NCBI RefSeq assembly: GCF_026735135.1
Contig: NZ_JAPQER010000002.1
Coordinates: forward strand, 1-64,000
Length of the DNA: 64,000 nucleotides
From: Clostridium aestuarii
GTDB lineage: Bacteria > Bacillota > Clostridia > Clostridiales > Clostridiaceae
Direction of reading: 5' to 3'
Shown: one piece after another, positions 18,368-27,866 of the stretch
How positions within the stretch are numbered: the stretch's first letter is position 1
How the letters are laid out: each line of letters starts with the position of its first letter
Notes under the pieces: model-generated
What the model was told of the DNA's origin: nothing
Seen by the model: only the letters and a program-made list of their open reading frames with translations
The model's database searches: none
Position numbers and translations under genes: made by a program

Positions 18368-19108
18368 ATGAACTATATTTCTAAAAGTTCTAAAATAGGG
18401 AAGAATGTAAAAATAGGACATTTTGCTGTTATTGAGGATAGTGTAGCAATAGGAGATAACTGTATTATTGGACATAATGTAGTAATCCATGAAGGAAGCA
18501 AAATAGGAAATAATGTTAGAATAGATGATAATACTATAATAGGAAAAACTCCTATGAGAGCTGTAAATAGTATATTCAAAGACGATGAAGAATATACACC
18601 TTGCAAAATAGAAGATGAATGTTTAATTGGAGCAGGTACAATAATCTACTGTGGATGTACTATAGGAGAAAAAACTCTTATTGCAGACTTGGCTACCATA
18701 AGAGAAAATGTTAGCATTGGAGTTAAAACAATAATTGGAAGAGGAGCTACGGTTGAGAATTTTTGTAAAGTAGGATCTAATTGTAAAGTACAAACTAATG
18801 TTTATATAACAGCTTATTCAGAAATTGAAGATTATGTTTTTATAGCCCCTTGTGTTGTTACTTCAAATGATAATTATGCTGCTCGCTCTAAGGAGAGATT
18901 TAATAATTTTAAAGGAGTAACTATAAAAAAAGGTGGAAGAATTGGTGCTGGAGCAGTAGTGTTGCCAGGAAAAATTATAGATGAAGATGGATTTGTGGCA
19001 GCAGGCAGTGTTGTAACAAGAGATGTAAAAAAAGCTGAAATTGTTGTAGGAAATCCAGCCAAAAAATTTAGAGATGTACCACAAGAACAATTATTAAAAA
19101 ATCAATAG
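18368..19108 (+). CDS. Left-handed beta-helix N-acetyltransferase, WbpD-like
   Basis: The 246-residue protein is almost entirely hexapeptide repeats ([I/V]G.N..IG type), forming a left-handed beta-helix. It contains TSNDNYAARSKE and a C-terminal GAGAVVLPG...GSVVTRDV, as in acetyl-CoA-dependent sugar acetyltransferases. By position it should acetylate the 3-amino group of the UDP-diamino uronic acid. It is longer than P. aeruginosa WbpD because of extra N-terminal repeats. It is the only acetyltransferase in the locus, so a second role in the legionaminic acid branch cannot be excluded. RBS is TGGAGGAAA. Confidence 0.85.
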   Translation: MNYISKSSKIGKNVKIGHFAVIEDSVAIGDNCIIGHNVVIHEGSKIGNNVRIDDNTIIGKTPMRAVNSIFKDDEEYTPCKIEDECLIGAGTIIYCGCTIGEKTLIADLATIRENVSIGVKTIIGRGATVENFCKVGSNCKVQTNVYITAYSEIEDYVFIAPCVVTSNDNYAARSKERFNNFKGVTIKKGGRIGAGAVVLPGKIIDEDGFVAAGSVVTRDVKKAEIVVGNPAKKFRDVPQEQLLKNQ

Positions 19109-19137
19109 CCCAAATATAGAAGGGAAGACATATTGTT

Positions 19138-19842
19138 ATGTATAAGGATAAAAAAATTCTAGCTATAATTCCAGCTAGAGGAGGGTCAAAAGGAATACCT
19201 TATAAAAATATAATGGATATTTGTGGTAAACCGTTGATAGCATATACTATAGAAGCGGCAAAAAAATCTAAATATATTGATTATACAATGGTTTCAACAG
19301 ATGATAGTAAAATAAAAGAGGTTTCTTTAAAACATAAAGCTAGTGTTCCATTTTTAAGACCTGAACAAATATCAAATGATTCTGCAAAATCAATAGATGT
19401 AGTTATACATGGAATAAATTTTTTAAGTGAAAAGGGAGAATGTTTTGATTATGTTATTCTACTTCAACCAACTTCTCCCCTTAGAAATTGTAATGATATT
19501 GATAATGCAATAGAAGTTCTTATGAATAGTAAAGAGGATTCTCTGATAAGTGTGTGTGAAGTAGACGAAAATCCTGCTATTATGAGAACAATTAAGGATA
19601 ATAGATTAGAGCCTATAATAGAATTTACTGGTGATAATTTGAGAAGACAGGAATTACCTAAAGTATATATCTTTAATGGTGCACTGTACATAAATAAGGT
19701 AAGAATGTTATTAGAGGAAAAAAATTTCTTTAATGAAAAAACTTTGCCATATATAATGAAAAGAGAAAAATCTGTTGATATAGATAGTATGTTGGATGCA
19801 AAATTAGTAGAACTTATTTTAAAGGAGAATAGTGATGATTAA
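19138..19842 (+). CDS. legF: CMP-nonulosonate (legionaminate) cytidylyltransferase
   Basis: A 234-residue NeuA/LegF/PtmB-type transferase with the N-terminal CTP-binding motif IIPARGGSKGIPYKNI and the downstream LLQPTSPLRN. The product would be the CMP-activated nine-carbon acid. It lies directly upstream of, and overlaps by 8 bp, the nonulosonate synthase gene, so the two are translationally coupled. The legionaminic (rather than sialic or pseudaminic) assignment comes from the GDP-sugar genes nearby (PtmE, LegB, LegC). The start ATG is 11 nt after AGAAGGG. Confidence 0.9.
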   Translation: MYKDKKILAIIPARGGSKGIPYKNIMDICGKPLIAYTIEAAKKSKYIDYTMVSTDDSKIKEVSLKHKASVPFLRPEQISNDSAKSIDVVIHGINFLSEKGECFDYVILLQPTSPLRNCNDIDNAIEVLMNSKEDSLISVCEVDENPAIMRTIKDNRLEPIIEFTGDNLRRQELPKVYIFNGALYINKVRMLLEEKNFFNEKTLPYIMKREKSVDIDSMLDAKLVELILKENSDD

Positions 19843-20881
19843 AATAGGGAGTAGAATTATTGGTAATAATTCACCATGTTTTATAATAGCTGAAGCTGGA
19901 GTTAATCATAATGGAGATATAAAACTTGCTAAAAAACTTGTGGATATGGCAGTATATGCAGGAGCAGATGCAGTTAAATTCCAAACTTTTAGAAGTGAAA
20001 AGCTAGTAACAGGTTATGCTAAAATGGCTAAGTATCAAAAGGATAACATAGGAATTGAAGATAGTCAGTTTAATATGTTGAAAAAGTTAGAATTATCATA
20101 TAGTGAGTTTAAAGAACTTAAAAAATATTGTAAAGATAAAGAAATAATTTTCTTATCAACACCTTTTGAATTTGAAAGTGCAGATTTTTTAAGTTCTATT
20201 GGAATTGAAGCTTTTAAGATAAGTTCGGGTGATTTAACTAATATTCCATTATTAGAGCATATAGCTGATATGAATAAGCCAATAATTTTATCCTCTGGAA
20301 TGGCTGTGTTGGGAGAAATTGAAGAAGCACTTATGTGTCTAAAAAATAAAGGAATAGATGATATTGCAGTGCTTCATTGTACATCAAATTATCCAGCAGC
20401 TCTTGAAACAGTAAATTTAAAAGCTATGAATACTATAAAAGAAGCTTTTGGGGTAGTTGGTGGGTACTCAGATCATACGGAGGGAATCACAATACCTATT
20501 GCTGCAGCAGCTTTGGGAGCAAATATAATTGAAAAGCACTTTACTCTAGATAAAAATATGGAAGGACCTGACCATAAAGCTTCTTTAGAGCCAGAAGAAC
20601 TTAAACAGATGGTTGATGGAATCAGAAGTGTAGAAATTTCTTTAGGAAATGGAGTAAAGAGGTTTAGTAAAAGTGAAATCAGTACTATGCAGGTTGCTCG
20701 TAAGAGTATAGTAGCTTTTAGAAATATAAATAAGGGTGAAATAATAAAACTAGAAGATTTAGATTATAAAAGACCAGGAGATGGACTTAGTCCTAAATAT
20801 TATAAGAGTTTAATAGGTAAAAAAGCTAATAAAAATATTAATAAAGATGAACAATTAACTTTTGGTGTTTTTGAAGATTAA
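19835..20881 (+). CDS. legI: N,N'-diacetyllegionaminate synthase family (NeuB-type)
   Basis: A 348-residue enzyme with the NeuB TIM-barrel motifs (FIIAEAGVNHNGDI, ADAVKFQTF, STPFEFESADFL, HCTSNYPA, GYSDHTEG, KHFTLDK) and a C-terminal SAF antifreeze-like domain (about residues 285-345). It condenses phosphoenolpyruvate with a 2,4-diamino-2,4,6-trideoxy-mannose to give legionaminic acid. The frame also opens at GTG 19832, but ATG 19835 is 7 nt from AAAGGAG and is preferred. It overlaps legF by 8 bp. Confidence 0.92.
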   Translation: MIKIGSRIIGNNSPCFIIAEAGVNHNGDIKLAKKLVDMAVYAGADAVKFQTFRSEKLVTGYAKMAKYQKDNIGIEDSQFNMLKKLELSYSEFKELKKYCKDKEIIFLSTPFEFESADFLSSIGIEAFKISSGDLTNIPLLEHIADMNKPIILSSGMAVLGEIEEALMCLKNKGIDDIAVLHCTSNYPAALETVNLKAMNTIKEAFGVVGGYSDHTEGITIPIAAAALGANIIEKHFTLDKNMEGPDHKASLEPEELKQMVDGIRSVEISLGNGVKRFSKSEISTMQVARKSIVAFRNINKGEIIKLEDLDYKRPGDGLSPKYYKSLIGKKANKNINKDEQLTFGVFED

Positions 20882-20906
20882 CAATTTATAGAGAGGTTTG
20901 GAATTT

Positions 20907-22055
20907 ATGAAGAGAAAAATTGCAGTTGTAACTGGAACTAGAGCTGATTACGGTATATATTATTCAGTTCTTAAAGAAATAGAAAAAAATCCTAATTTAG
21001 AATTACAATTAATTGTTTGTGGTATGCATCTTTGTCCAGAATTTGGAATGACAGTTAATGAAATTGAAAAAGATGGTTTTTTTATAGCTGAAAGAATAGA
21101 AACTATTTTGGCTTCAGATACAGGAGCTTCTATGGCAAAGTCTATTGGGTTAACTATTATGAATATGACTCAAAGCTTAGAAAGACTAAAACCAGAAATT
21201 CTATTAGTATTAGGAGATAGAGGTGAAATGCTTGCTGCGTCTATTACAGCTACTCATATGAACATTCCTGTAGCACACATTCATGGTGGAGAAGTTACAG
21301 GAACAGTAGATGAGTCTATAAGACACGCTATTACTAAACTTTCTCATATACACTTCCCTACAACAGAAGATAGTAGAGAAAGAATTATAAAAATGGGTGA
21401 ACAAGAAGAAAATGTATATGTAGTAGGAGCACCTGGTATTGATTATATTAAGAATACTGAATATATTTCAAGAGAAGAAATGTTAAAAAAATTTAATTTG
21501 GAAGATAGTAAAATTTTTATAATGACTCAACACCCAATAACTACAGAAAGAGATTTAGTAAAATGGCAGATAGAACAAACGCTACAAGCAGTAGTAGAGT
21601 GTGGTGTGCAAACAATTATTTCATACCCTAATAGTGACAATGGTGGAAGAGAAATAATAAAGGTAATAGAAGAATACAGAGAAAAATATGATTTTTTAAA
21701 GGTTTTTAAAAACCTTTCACAAGTTGAATATTTGAGTCTTTTAAATATTGCTGATGCAATGATAGGAAATTCTTCTTCAGGAATAATAGAAGCGTCTAGC
21801 TTTAAGTTGCCAGTTATAAATATCGGTACAAGACAAGAAGGAAGACTTAGGGCTTGTAATGTAATAGATGTTGGATATGAAAAAGAAGAAATACTAAAAG
21901 GAATTAATAAAGCACTATATGATGATAAGTATAGAGAAGAATTAAAGTCATGTGTTAATCCTTATGGAGATGGCAAAGCTGGGGAAAGAATAAGCAAACA
22001 CTTGGATGAAATTGAAATCACTAGAGAATTAATTCAAAAAAGAATAACGTATTAA
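20907..22055 (+). CDS. legG: Hydrolysing NDP-sugar 2-epimerase, LegG/NeuC-type
   Basis: A 382-residue GT-B-fold epimerase starting KRKIAVVTGTRADYG, with AHIHGGEVTGTVDESIRHA and SSSGIIEASSF, as in NeuC and LegG. In the legionaminic route it releases the sugar nucleotide and inverts C2 to give the free 2,4-diamino-mannose used by LegI. The frame extends upstream to TTG 20898, but that codon touches the RBS (GAGAGG); ATG 20907 is the likely start. The enzyme for the diacetamido branch is probably the separate one at 32474. Confidence 0.9.
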   Translation: MKRKIAVVTGTRADYGIYYSVLKEIEKNPNLELQLIVCGMHLCPEFGMTVNEIEKDGFFIAERIETILASDTGASMAKSIGLTIMNMTQSLERLKPEILLVLGDRGEMLAASITATHMNIPVAHIHGGEVTGTVDESIRHAITKLSHIHFPTTEDSRERIIKMGEQEENVYVVGAPGIDYIKNTEYISREEMLKKFNLEDSKIFIMTQHPITTERDLVKWQIEQTLQAVVECGVQTIISYPNSDNGGREIIKVIEEYREKYDFLKVFKNLSQVEYLSLLNIADAMIGNSSSGIIEASSFKLPVINIGTRQEGRLRACNVIDVGYEKEEILKGINKALYDDKYREELKSCVNPYGDGKAGERISKHLDEIEITRELIQKRITY

Positions 22056-22140
22056 AATAAGGCTTTGTTATTTTAATTACAATAACAATGTGAGTATATA
22101 TAAATAAATTAGTTCTATGAGAAGGAAGTGTATTAAGCTT

Positions 22141-23121
22141 ATGAAAATTTTATTTTATGGAGATGGTCCATGGGCGCAACTATCTTTAATAAAAATATTA
22201 GATGCAGAAGATATAGAGGTAAAAGGGGTTATACTAAGATATAGTTCACAAGATCCAGTGCTAAGAGAAATTGGTGAGAGTGCAGATATTCCTGTTTATG
22301 TTGAAAAGAATGTTAATAGTGAGAAATTTGTGAAATTTGCAAAAGAATTAAATCTTGATTTAAGTATATCAATGTCTTTCGATCAAATAATAAAAAAAGA
22401 ACTACGCGAAACTTCTAAAAATGGATTTATAAATTGTCATGCAGGTAAATTACCTAACTTTAGAGGAAGGAATATCCTTAATTGGGCTCTAATTAATGAT
22501 GAAAAGGAAATTGGAATAACAGCTCATTATATTGATGATGGAATAGATACAGGAGATATAATTTCACAAGCAGTAATTCCTATTGAAGAAAAAGATACAT
22601 ATAATACCCTATTGAAAAAAACACATAAAAAATGTCCAGAAGTTTTATTAGATGCTGTATATAAAATCAAAGAAAATAGAGCCGATGTTATAAAACAAAG
22701 CCATATAAAAGGTTCATATTTCTCTTATAGAAGAAATGGTGATGAACTGATTGATTGGAACTGGACAAGTAGAAAAATACACAATTTCATTAGAGCTTTG
22801 GCAGAACCGTCTCCAGGAGCTCAGACTTATTTAAATGATGAAAAAATATATATTTGGGAAAGTGAAGAACAAGATTATTCTAAATATATTTCTACTCCAG
22901 GAGAAATAATAGGAAGAGTAGAAGATGGTATAATTGTGAAAACTGGAGATACAGCAATAAAAATCAAAAAGATTTCAAACAATATAGATGAGGAAAAATA
23001 TATTCCTAGTATTCCAGTTGGACGAAGGCTAGGTATAGATTTATATAAAAAAATATTTGAATTGCAAAATAGAATAGTTGAATTAGAAGAAAAGTTAACA
23101 GATGCTGAAAATAAAAAATAA
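22141..23121 (+). CDS. Sugar N-formyltransferase (Fmt/ArnA-type)
   Basis: A 326-residue protein of the N10-formyltetrahydrofolate-dependent formyltransferase family. The catalytic triad is visible as N98 and H100 (FINCHAGKLPNFRGR) and D136 (GIDTGD), with the same 38-residue N-to-D spacing as ArnA. The RGR..LNWALIN stretch is ArnA-like rather than Met-tRNA-transformylase-like. The C-terminal OB-like region and a short coiled coil (NRIVELEEKL) follow. The start ATG 22141 is 10 nt after GAAGGAAG; an upstream in-frame ATG at 22117 lacks an RBS. It lies between legG and ptmE, where it probably formylates the 4-amino group made by LegC. Confidence 0.85.
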   Translation: MKILFYGDGPWAQLSLIKILDAEDIEVKGVILRYSSQDPVLREIGESADIPVYVEKNVNSEKFVKFAKELNLDLSISMSFDQIIKKELRETSKNGFINCHAGKLPNFRGRNILNWALINDEKEIGITAHYIDDGIDTGDIISQAVIPIEEKDTYNTLLKKTHKKCPEVLLDAVYKIKENRADVIKQSHIKGSYFSYRRNGDELIDWNWTSRKIHNFIRALAEPSPGAQTYLNDEKIYIWESEEQDYSKYISTPGEIIGRVEDGIIVKTGDTAIKIKKISNNIDEEKYIPSIPVGRRLGIDLYKKIFELQNRIVELEEKLTDAENKK

Positions 23122-23156
23122 TGAATCAGTAAAAATAATAAAGTGTAGGTGGTTTG

Positions 23157-24206
23157 GTGAGATTTTCAAATGATGCATACTGTATAAATTTCAGTTCCAC
23201 AATAAAGAATGCTATGGAATGTATAGATAAAAATTTAACTGGAGCTGCTTTAGTAGTTGATGAAGAAAAGCATGTTCAAGGAATTATTACAGACGGTATT
23301 ATAAGAAGAGCAATACTTAAAGGAAATAGAATTGAGGATAACATCAAGGAAATTTACAGCAAAAAATTTAAATTTGTAAGTAAACTTACAAGTAAGAAAA
23401 AAGTTAAGGAGTTAATGCTAAAATACAAAATAAGGCAGGTACCACTTTTGGATGAAGAAGGCAAGCTAATAGATTTATATTTTTTAGATGATATAATTTC
23501 GTATGAGGAAAAGAACAACTATGTATTTATACTTGCTGGAGGACTTGGAACTAGACTTAGACCTCTTACAGAAGATGTTCCAAAACCAATGCTTAGAGTA
23601 GGTAAAAAACCTATATTAGAAAGAATTATAGAGCAATTTAAAGAATATGGATTTAAAAATTTTATAATTTCTATTAATTATAAAGGAGAAATTATTGAAG
23701 AATATTTCAAGGATGGCAAGGAATTTAATGTTAATATTGAATATGTAAGGGAAACTAAGAAATTAGGAACAGCTGGTTCTATAAAATTAGTAGAAGAAAA
23801 GCTGAATAAGCCTTTTATTGTTATAAATGGTGATATATTAACTGGTGTAGATTTTGATTCTCTTTTAAATCATCATGTAGAAAATAAATTTGATATTACT
23901 GTTGGATCAAGAAATTATGAGATGAAAGTTCCATATGGTGTAATGGTTACCGATGGTTTACAGATAAAATCATTAGAAGAAAAACCAGTGTATAAATTTT
24001 ATATTAATAGTGGAGTTTATGTATTAAGTGAAGATGTTGTTAAATACATACCTAAAAATAAAGAATATAATATGACTGATCTTATAGAAAATATTATTGA
24101 AAACAATGGTAAATCAGGGGTGTATCAAATTACGGAGTATTGGTCAGATATTGGTCAGATGGAAGATTTTAAAAGAGCAAATGAAGATGTTAAGAAATTT
24201 TTCTAA
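23157..24206 (+). CDS. ptmE: CBS-domain sugar-1-phosphate nucleotidyltransferase, PtmE-like
   Basis: A 349-residue fusion of an N-terminal CBS pair (about residues 10-120) and a C-terminal nucleotidyltransferase with FILAGGLGTRLRPLTEDVPKPML (about 125-147) and VINGDILTG. In Campylobacter, PtmE makes GDP-glucosamine and so opens the GDP-based legionaminic route. The CBS pair suggests allosteric control by an adenine nucleotide. The start is uncertain: GTG 23157 is 4 nt after GGTGG, and TTG 23154 is directly upstream. It is followed 20 bp later by legB. Confidence 0.88.
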   Translation: MRFSNDAYCINFSSTIKNAMECIDKNLTGAALVVDEEKHVQGIITDGIIRRAILKGNRIEDNIKEIYSKKFKFVSKLTSKKKVKELMLKYKIRQVPLLDEEGKLIDLYFLDDIISYEEKNNYVFILAGGLGTRLRPLTEDVPKPMLRVGKKPILERIIEQFKEYGFKNFIISINYKGEIIEEYFKDGKEFNVNIEYVRETKKLGTAGSIKLVEEKLNKPFIVINGDILTGVDFDSLLNHHVENKFDITVGSRNYEMKVPYGVMVTDGLQIKSLEEKPVYKFYINSGVYVLSEDVVKYIPKNKEYNMTDLIENIIENNGKSGVYQITEYWSDIGQMEDFKRANEDVKKFF

Positions 24207-24226
24207 TGTGAAGGGAGTATAAATTT

Positions 24227-25222
24227 ATGAACTGGAAGGGTAAAAAGGTTTTAGTAACAGGATCGGAAGGATTTATAGGAAGTCATTTAACTGAGAGATT
24301 AGTGAAACTAGGTGCAGATGTTACAGCACTTGTACAATATAATTCTTTTAACAATTGGGGATGGATTGATACTTTTGATAAAAATGTTAAAGAAAGTTTA
24401 AATGTTATAACTGGTGATGTAAGAGAATATGATAATGTGAAAAGAATGGTAAAAGGACAGGAAGTTATAATGCATCTAGCTGCACTTATAGCTATACCAT
24501 ATTCGTATTTATCACCAATGGCATATGTAAGAACGAATGTAGAAGGAACTACTAATGTTTTAGAGGCGTGTAGAGAAGAAGAAAATATAGAAAAAATTAT
24601 ACATACTTCAACAAGTGAAACATATGGAACTGCATTGTATGTTCCTATAGATGAAAAACATCCTATGCAGGGTCAATCACCTTATTCAGCTTCAAAAATA
24701 GGAGCAGATAAGATGGCAGAGAGTTTTTACAAATCTTTTAATTTACCTATAGCTACATTAAGACCTTTTAACACATATGGTCCAAGACAATCAGCAAGAG
24801 CTGTAATACCAACAATAATTTCTCAAATTCTTGCTGGGAAAACTGAGATTAAATTAGGAAGTTTAACTCCAACAAGAGATTTTAACTATGTAAAAGATAC
24901 GGCAGAAGCATTTATTAAAGTAGCTGAAAGTGATAAAACTATTGGTGAAGTAGTAAATGCAGGTTCAAACTATGAAATAAGCATAGGAGAATTAGTGAAA
25001 AATATAATTAAACTATCAGGTAAAGATGTTAAGATAATTTGCGATGAACAAAGAATGAGACCGGAAAAGAGTGAAGTTAATAGATTGTGGGCTGATAATA
25101 CAAAAATCAAAGAATTGACGGATTGGACTCCAAAATATACACTTGAGGATGGACTTAAAGAAACAATAGAATGGATTAAAAATAACATGCAGTACTTTAA
25201 AACAGATATTTATAATGTGTAA
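24227..25222 (+). CDS. legB: GDP-N-acetylglucosamine 4,6-dehydratase, LegB-like
   Basis: A 331-residue extended SDR enzyme with the NAD-binding GSEGFIGSH (residues 12-20), TSTSETYG and the catalytic YSASK (about residue 153), and RPFNTYGPRQSARAVIPT. LegB converts GDP-GlcNAc to the 4-keto-6-deoxy form that LegC aminates. The identification rests on these motifs plus its position between PtmE-like and LegC-like genes. The start ATG follows AAGGGAG. Confidence 0.9.
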   Translation: MNWKGKKVLVTGSEGFIGSHLTERLVKLGADVTALVQYNSFNNWGWIDTFDKNVKESLNVITGDVREYDNVKRMVKGQEVIMHLAALIAIPYSYLSPMAYVRTNVEGTTNVLEACREEENIEKIIHTSTSETYGTALYVPIDEKHPMQGQSPYSASKIGADKMAESFYKSFNLPIATLRPFNTYGPRQSARAVIPTIISQILAGKTEIKLGSLTPTRDFNYVKDTAEAFIKVAESDKTIGEVVNAGSNYEISIGELVKNIIKLSGKDVKIICDEQRMRPEKSEVNRLWADNTKIKELTDWTPKYTLEDGLKETIEWIKNNMQYFKTDIYNV

Positions 25223-25256
25223 AGAAAAGTGCTTTGCACTTTTCTTAAATTTTTTA
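25222..25256 (+). terminator. Perfect hairpin between legB and legC
   Basis: A perfect 11-bp stem (25222-25232 with 25236-25246) with a TTT loop begins at the legB stop codon. Three A residues and then six T follow. It resembles an intrinsic terminator inside the operon and would give partial read-through into legC. Confidence 0.7.
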
Positions 25257-25273
25257 TTAGGGGAGTGAGTAAA

Positions 25274-26377
25274 ATGATACCTTTATGTATACCTGAAACA
25301 AGAGGAAATGAATGGAAATATGTTAAAGAATGTATAGATACAAACTGGGTTTCTTCAGTAGGAAGCTATGTAGATTTATTTGAAGAAAAATTTGCTGAGT
25401 ATGTTAAAGCAGAAAAAGCTGTTGTTACAATGAATGGTACGGCGGCACTTCAGCTTGCACTTATAACTTTAGGTATTGGAGAAAAAGATGAAGTTATAGT
25501 GCCATCTATGACATTTATATCTCCAGTAAATACTATAAAATATGTTGGAGCAGTACCAGTGTTTTGTGATGTTTGCAGAGACACTTTTGTTATGGATGCA
25601 GAAAAAATAGAAGAACTTATAACACCAAAAACTAAAGCTATAATTCCAGTACACATTTACGGACATCCTGTTGATATGGATAAAGTTATGAAAATTGCAG
25701 AAAAATATAATTTATATGTTATAGAAGATGCAACAGAAGCTTTAGGTTCTACATATAAAGGTAAAATGGCGGGTACTATAGGACATATAGGTACTTACAG
25801 CTTTAATGGGAACAAGTTAATTACAACTGGAGCAGGTGGAATGCTTGTAAGTGATAATTTGGAATATGGTAAAAGAGCAAAATATTTATCTAATCAGACT
25901 AAAACAATTTTAGATAATAAAGGTTGTTACCATGAAGAAGTTGGATATAATTTTAGAATGCCAAATCTTTTAGCAGCTTTTGGTGCTGCTCAGCTTGAAA
26001 ATGTAGAAGAATATTTAAAAACTAAGAGAGAAAATGCAGCTTATTATAATCAATTACTAAAAGGCGTAAAGGGAATAACTATTTCTTCAGAAAAAGAATG
26101 TGTTAAAAATTGCTATTGGTTATATTCTGTATTAGTTGAAGATGATTACGGTATAAGCAGAGATGAACTAATTGCAAAATTCGAACAAGAAGAAATTCAA
26201 ACAAGACCATTCTTTATGCCTGTACATGAAATGCCTCCATATAAAGAATGTAAGCATGGAGATATGAGTGTAACTAAGGAAATATGCAGCAGAGGGATTA
26301 ATCTGCCAAGTTCAGTTTCTTTAACAAAAAAACAGATAGAAGCAGTATGTAATGTTATAAAGAAATACAGCAAGTAA
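25274..26377 (+). CDS. legC: DegT-family aminotransferase, LegC-like
   Basis: A 367-residue PLP enzyme with NGTAALQLALITLGIGEKDEVIVP, EDATEALGS and the Schiff-base lysine in SFNGNKLITTGAGG (about residue 180). It matches the LegC subgroup in opening IPLCIPETRGNEWKYVKECIDTNWVSS. It would transaminate the 4-keto product of LegB to the 4-amino sugar. The frame opens at 25229, but only ATG 25274 has an RBS (GGGGAGTGAG), which removes a spurious 15-residue N-terminus that would overlap the hairpin. Confidence 0.9.
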   Translation: MIPLCIPETRGNEWKYVKECIDTNWVSSVGSYVDLFEEKFAEYVKAEKAVVTMNGTAALQLALITLGIGEKDEVIVPSMTFISPVNTIKYVGAVPVFCDVCRDTFVMDAEKIEELITPKTKAIIPVHIYGHPVDMDKVMKIAEKYNLYVIEDATEALGSTYKGKMAGTIGHIGTYSFNGNKLITTGAGGMLVSDNLEYGKRAKYLSNQTKTILDNKGCYHEEVGYNFRMPNLLAAFGAAQLENVEEYLKTKRENAAYYNQLLKGVKGITISSEKECVKNCYWLYSVLVEDDYGISRDELIAKFEQEEIQTRPFFMPVHEMPPYKECKHGDMSVTKEICSRGINLPSSVSLTKKQIEAVCNVIKKYSK

Positions 26378-26394
26378 AATATTGAGGAGTATAT

Positions 26395-27846
26395 ATGATC
26401 AAAGAAATAACATCAAAGTTATATAAAAATAAACTAGTAAAAAGCGGATTTTGGTATACTATAGGAACTTTGTTTTTACAGGGAATTTCGTTTTTAACTG
26501 CACCTATATTTATTAACATATTAACGACATCTGAATATGGAGTTGTTCAAAAATATAACGCTTGGTTTGCAATATTTACTATTGTCGTAAGTTTAGGGCT
26601 TGTATCAAGTGTAAGTAGATCAAAATTTGATTTCGAAGATAAATATGATGATTTTCTAAGTTCGGTGTTACTACTTGCTAGTATAGTTTTTGTAATATGT
26701 TTAACTATAGGTATGCTGTTTAGAAATCAAATTGCAGGGGTGTTGTTTAATAAAGGCATTGCTCAGATTACTACAGAAGATACGGTGTTAGTATTATTTT
26801 TAATAATTCAAGGTTTTTTTACTTTTATAATTAATTTTTGTAATACTAAATTTACTGTATTATACAAGTATAGAGAATATCTTTTTGTAGCAATAACTAG
26901 TGCCTTAATGAATGTAATAGTGTCAATTATATTTATTAAAAATTTAAGTTGTAGTAGATATATGAGTAGAATTGGTGCTGTGGTTTTGGTGAATGTATTA
27001 TATGGTATGTTTTTATATGTTTTCACCATAAGAAAAGGTAAAATATCTATAAATAAAGAATATTGGAAATATGCATTAGGAATATCTATACCATTAATTC
27101 CTCATGTCTTATCAGCTGTAATACTTTCATCATTTGATAGAATAATGTTAGGAAATATGATAGATGATAAAGCAGCAGGTATATATAGCTTTGCATATAC
27201 TGTTGCAGGTATATTATATGTAATTTGGACAGCTTTGAATAAGGCATGGGTTCCTTACTTTTTTGAAAATATGAAAAAAGAAAATTTTAATGACATCAAG
27301 AAAAAATACAAGAATTATATTATGATATTTTCTTTAATAACATTTATGATGATTTTTGTATCACCAGAAATAGGGAAAATTATAGCTTTTAGGTCTCCAA
27401 ATTATTGGAGAGGTCTTAATCTTATTCCAATTATATTATTTTCAAATTACTTTGTATTTTTATATAGTTTACCATCTAACTTGGAATTTTATATGAAAAA
27501 AACTTACTTAATTTCAATAGGAACTATAAGTGCAGGTATACTTAATATAATTTTAAACTATATATTTATTCCCAAACTAGGATATATAGCAAGTGCATGG
27601 ACTACGCTTATATCATACATAGTGCTTTTTATATATCATTATATTATGGCTAATAGAATGCACAGTAAAAAAATTTTTGAAGCCAAATATTTTGGGTTGA
27701 GTATAGTGTTCATGTTGTTTGTGTGCGGAGTGTTTTATTTTATAAAGGATAATTGGTTAATAAGATATATTTTTGTTTTGCTAATTTTTAGCATATTAGC
27801 ATATAAATCTAAAAATTTTATAAAAACGTATTTAAGACAATATTAA
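26395..27846 (+). CDS. Wzx-type polysaccharide flippase
   Basis: A 483-residue polytopic membrane protein of the MATE/PST superfamily with about 12-14 hydrophobic segments across its length. It opens with the family's ITSKLYKNKLVKSGFWYTIGTLFLQGISFLTAPIF pattern. It would move undecaprenyl-linked repeat units across the membrane. It lies 17 bp after legC, in the same operon. A second, MurJ-like flippase is encoded at 40886. Confidence 0.9.
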   Translation: MIKEITSKLYKNKLVKSGFWYTIGTLFLQGISFLTAPIFINILTTSEYGVVQKYNAWFAIFTIVVSLGLVSSVSRSKFDFEDKYDDFLSSVLLLASIVFVICLTIGMLFRNQIAGVLFNKGIAQITTEDTVLVLFLIIQGFFTFIINFCNTKFTVLYKYREYLFVAITSALMNVIVSIIFIKNLSCSRYMSRIGAVVLVNVLYGMFLYVFTIRKGKISINKEYWKYALGISIPLIPHVLSAVILSSFDRIMLGNMIDDKAAGIYSFAYTVAGILYVIWTALNKAWVPYFFENMKKENFNDIKKKYKNYIMIFSLITFMMIFVSPEIGKIIAFRSPNYWRGLNLIPIILFSNYFVFLYSLPSNLEFYMKKTYLISIGTISAGILNIILNYIFIPKLGYIASAWTTLISYIVLFIYHYIMANRMHSKKIFEAKYFGLSIVFMLFVCGVFYFIKDNWLIRYIFVLLIFSILAYKSKNFIKTYLRQY

Positions 27847-27866
27847 TAAACTAGGAGAAGATAATT

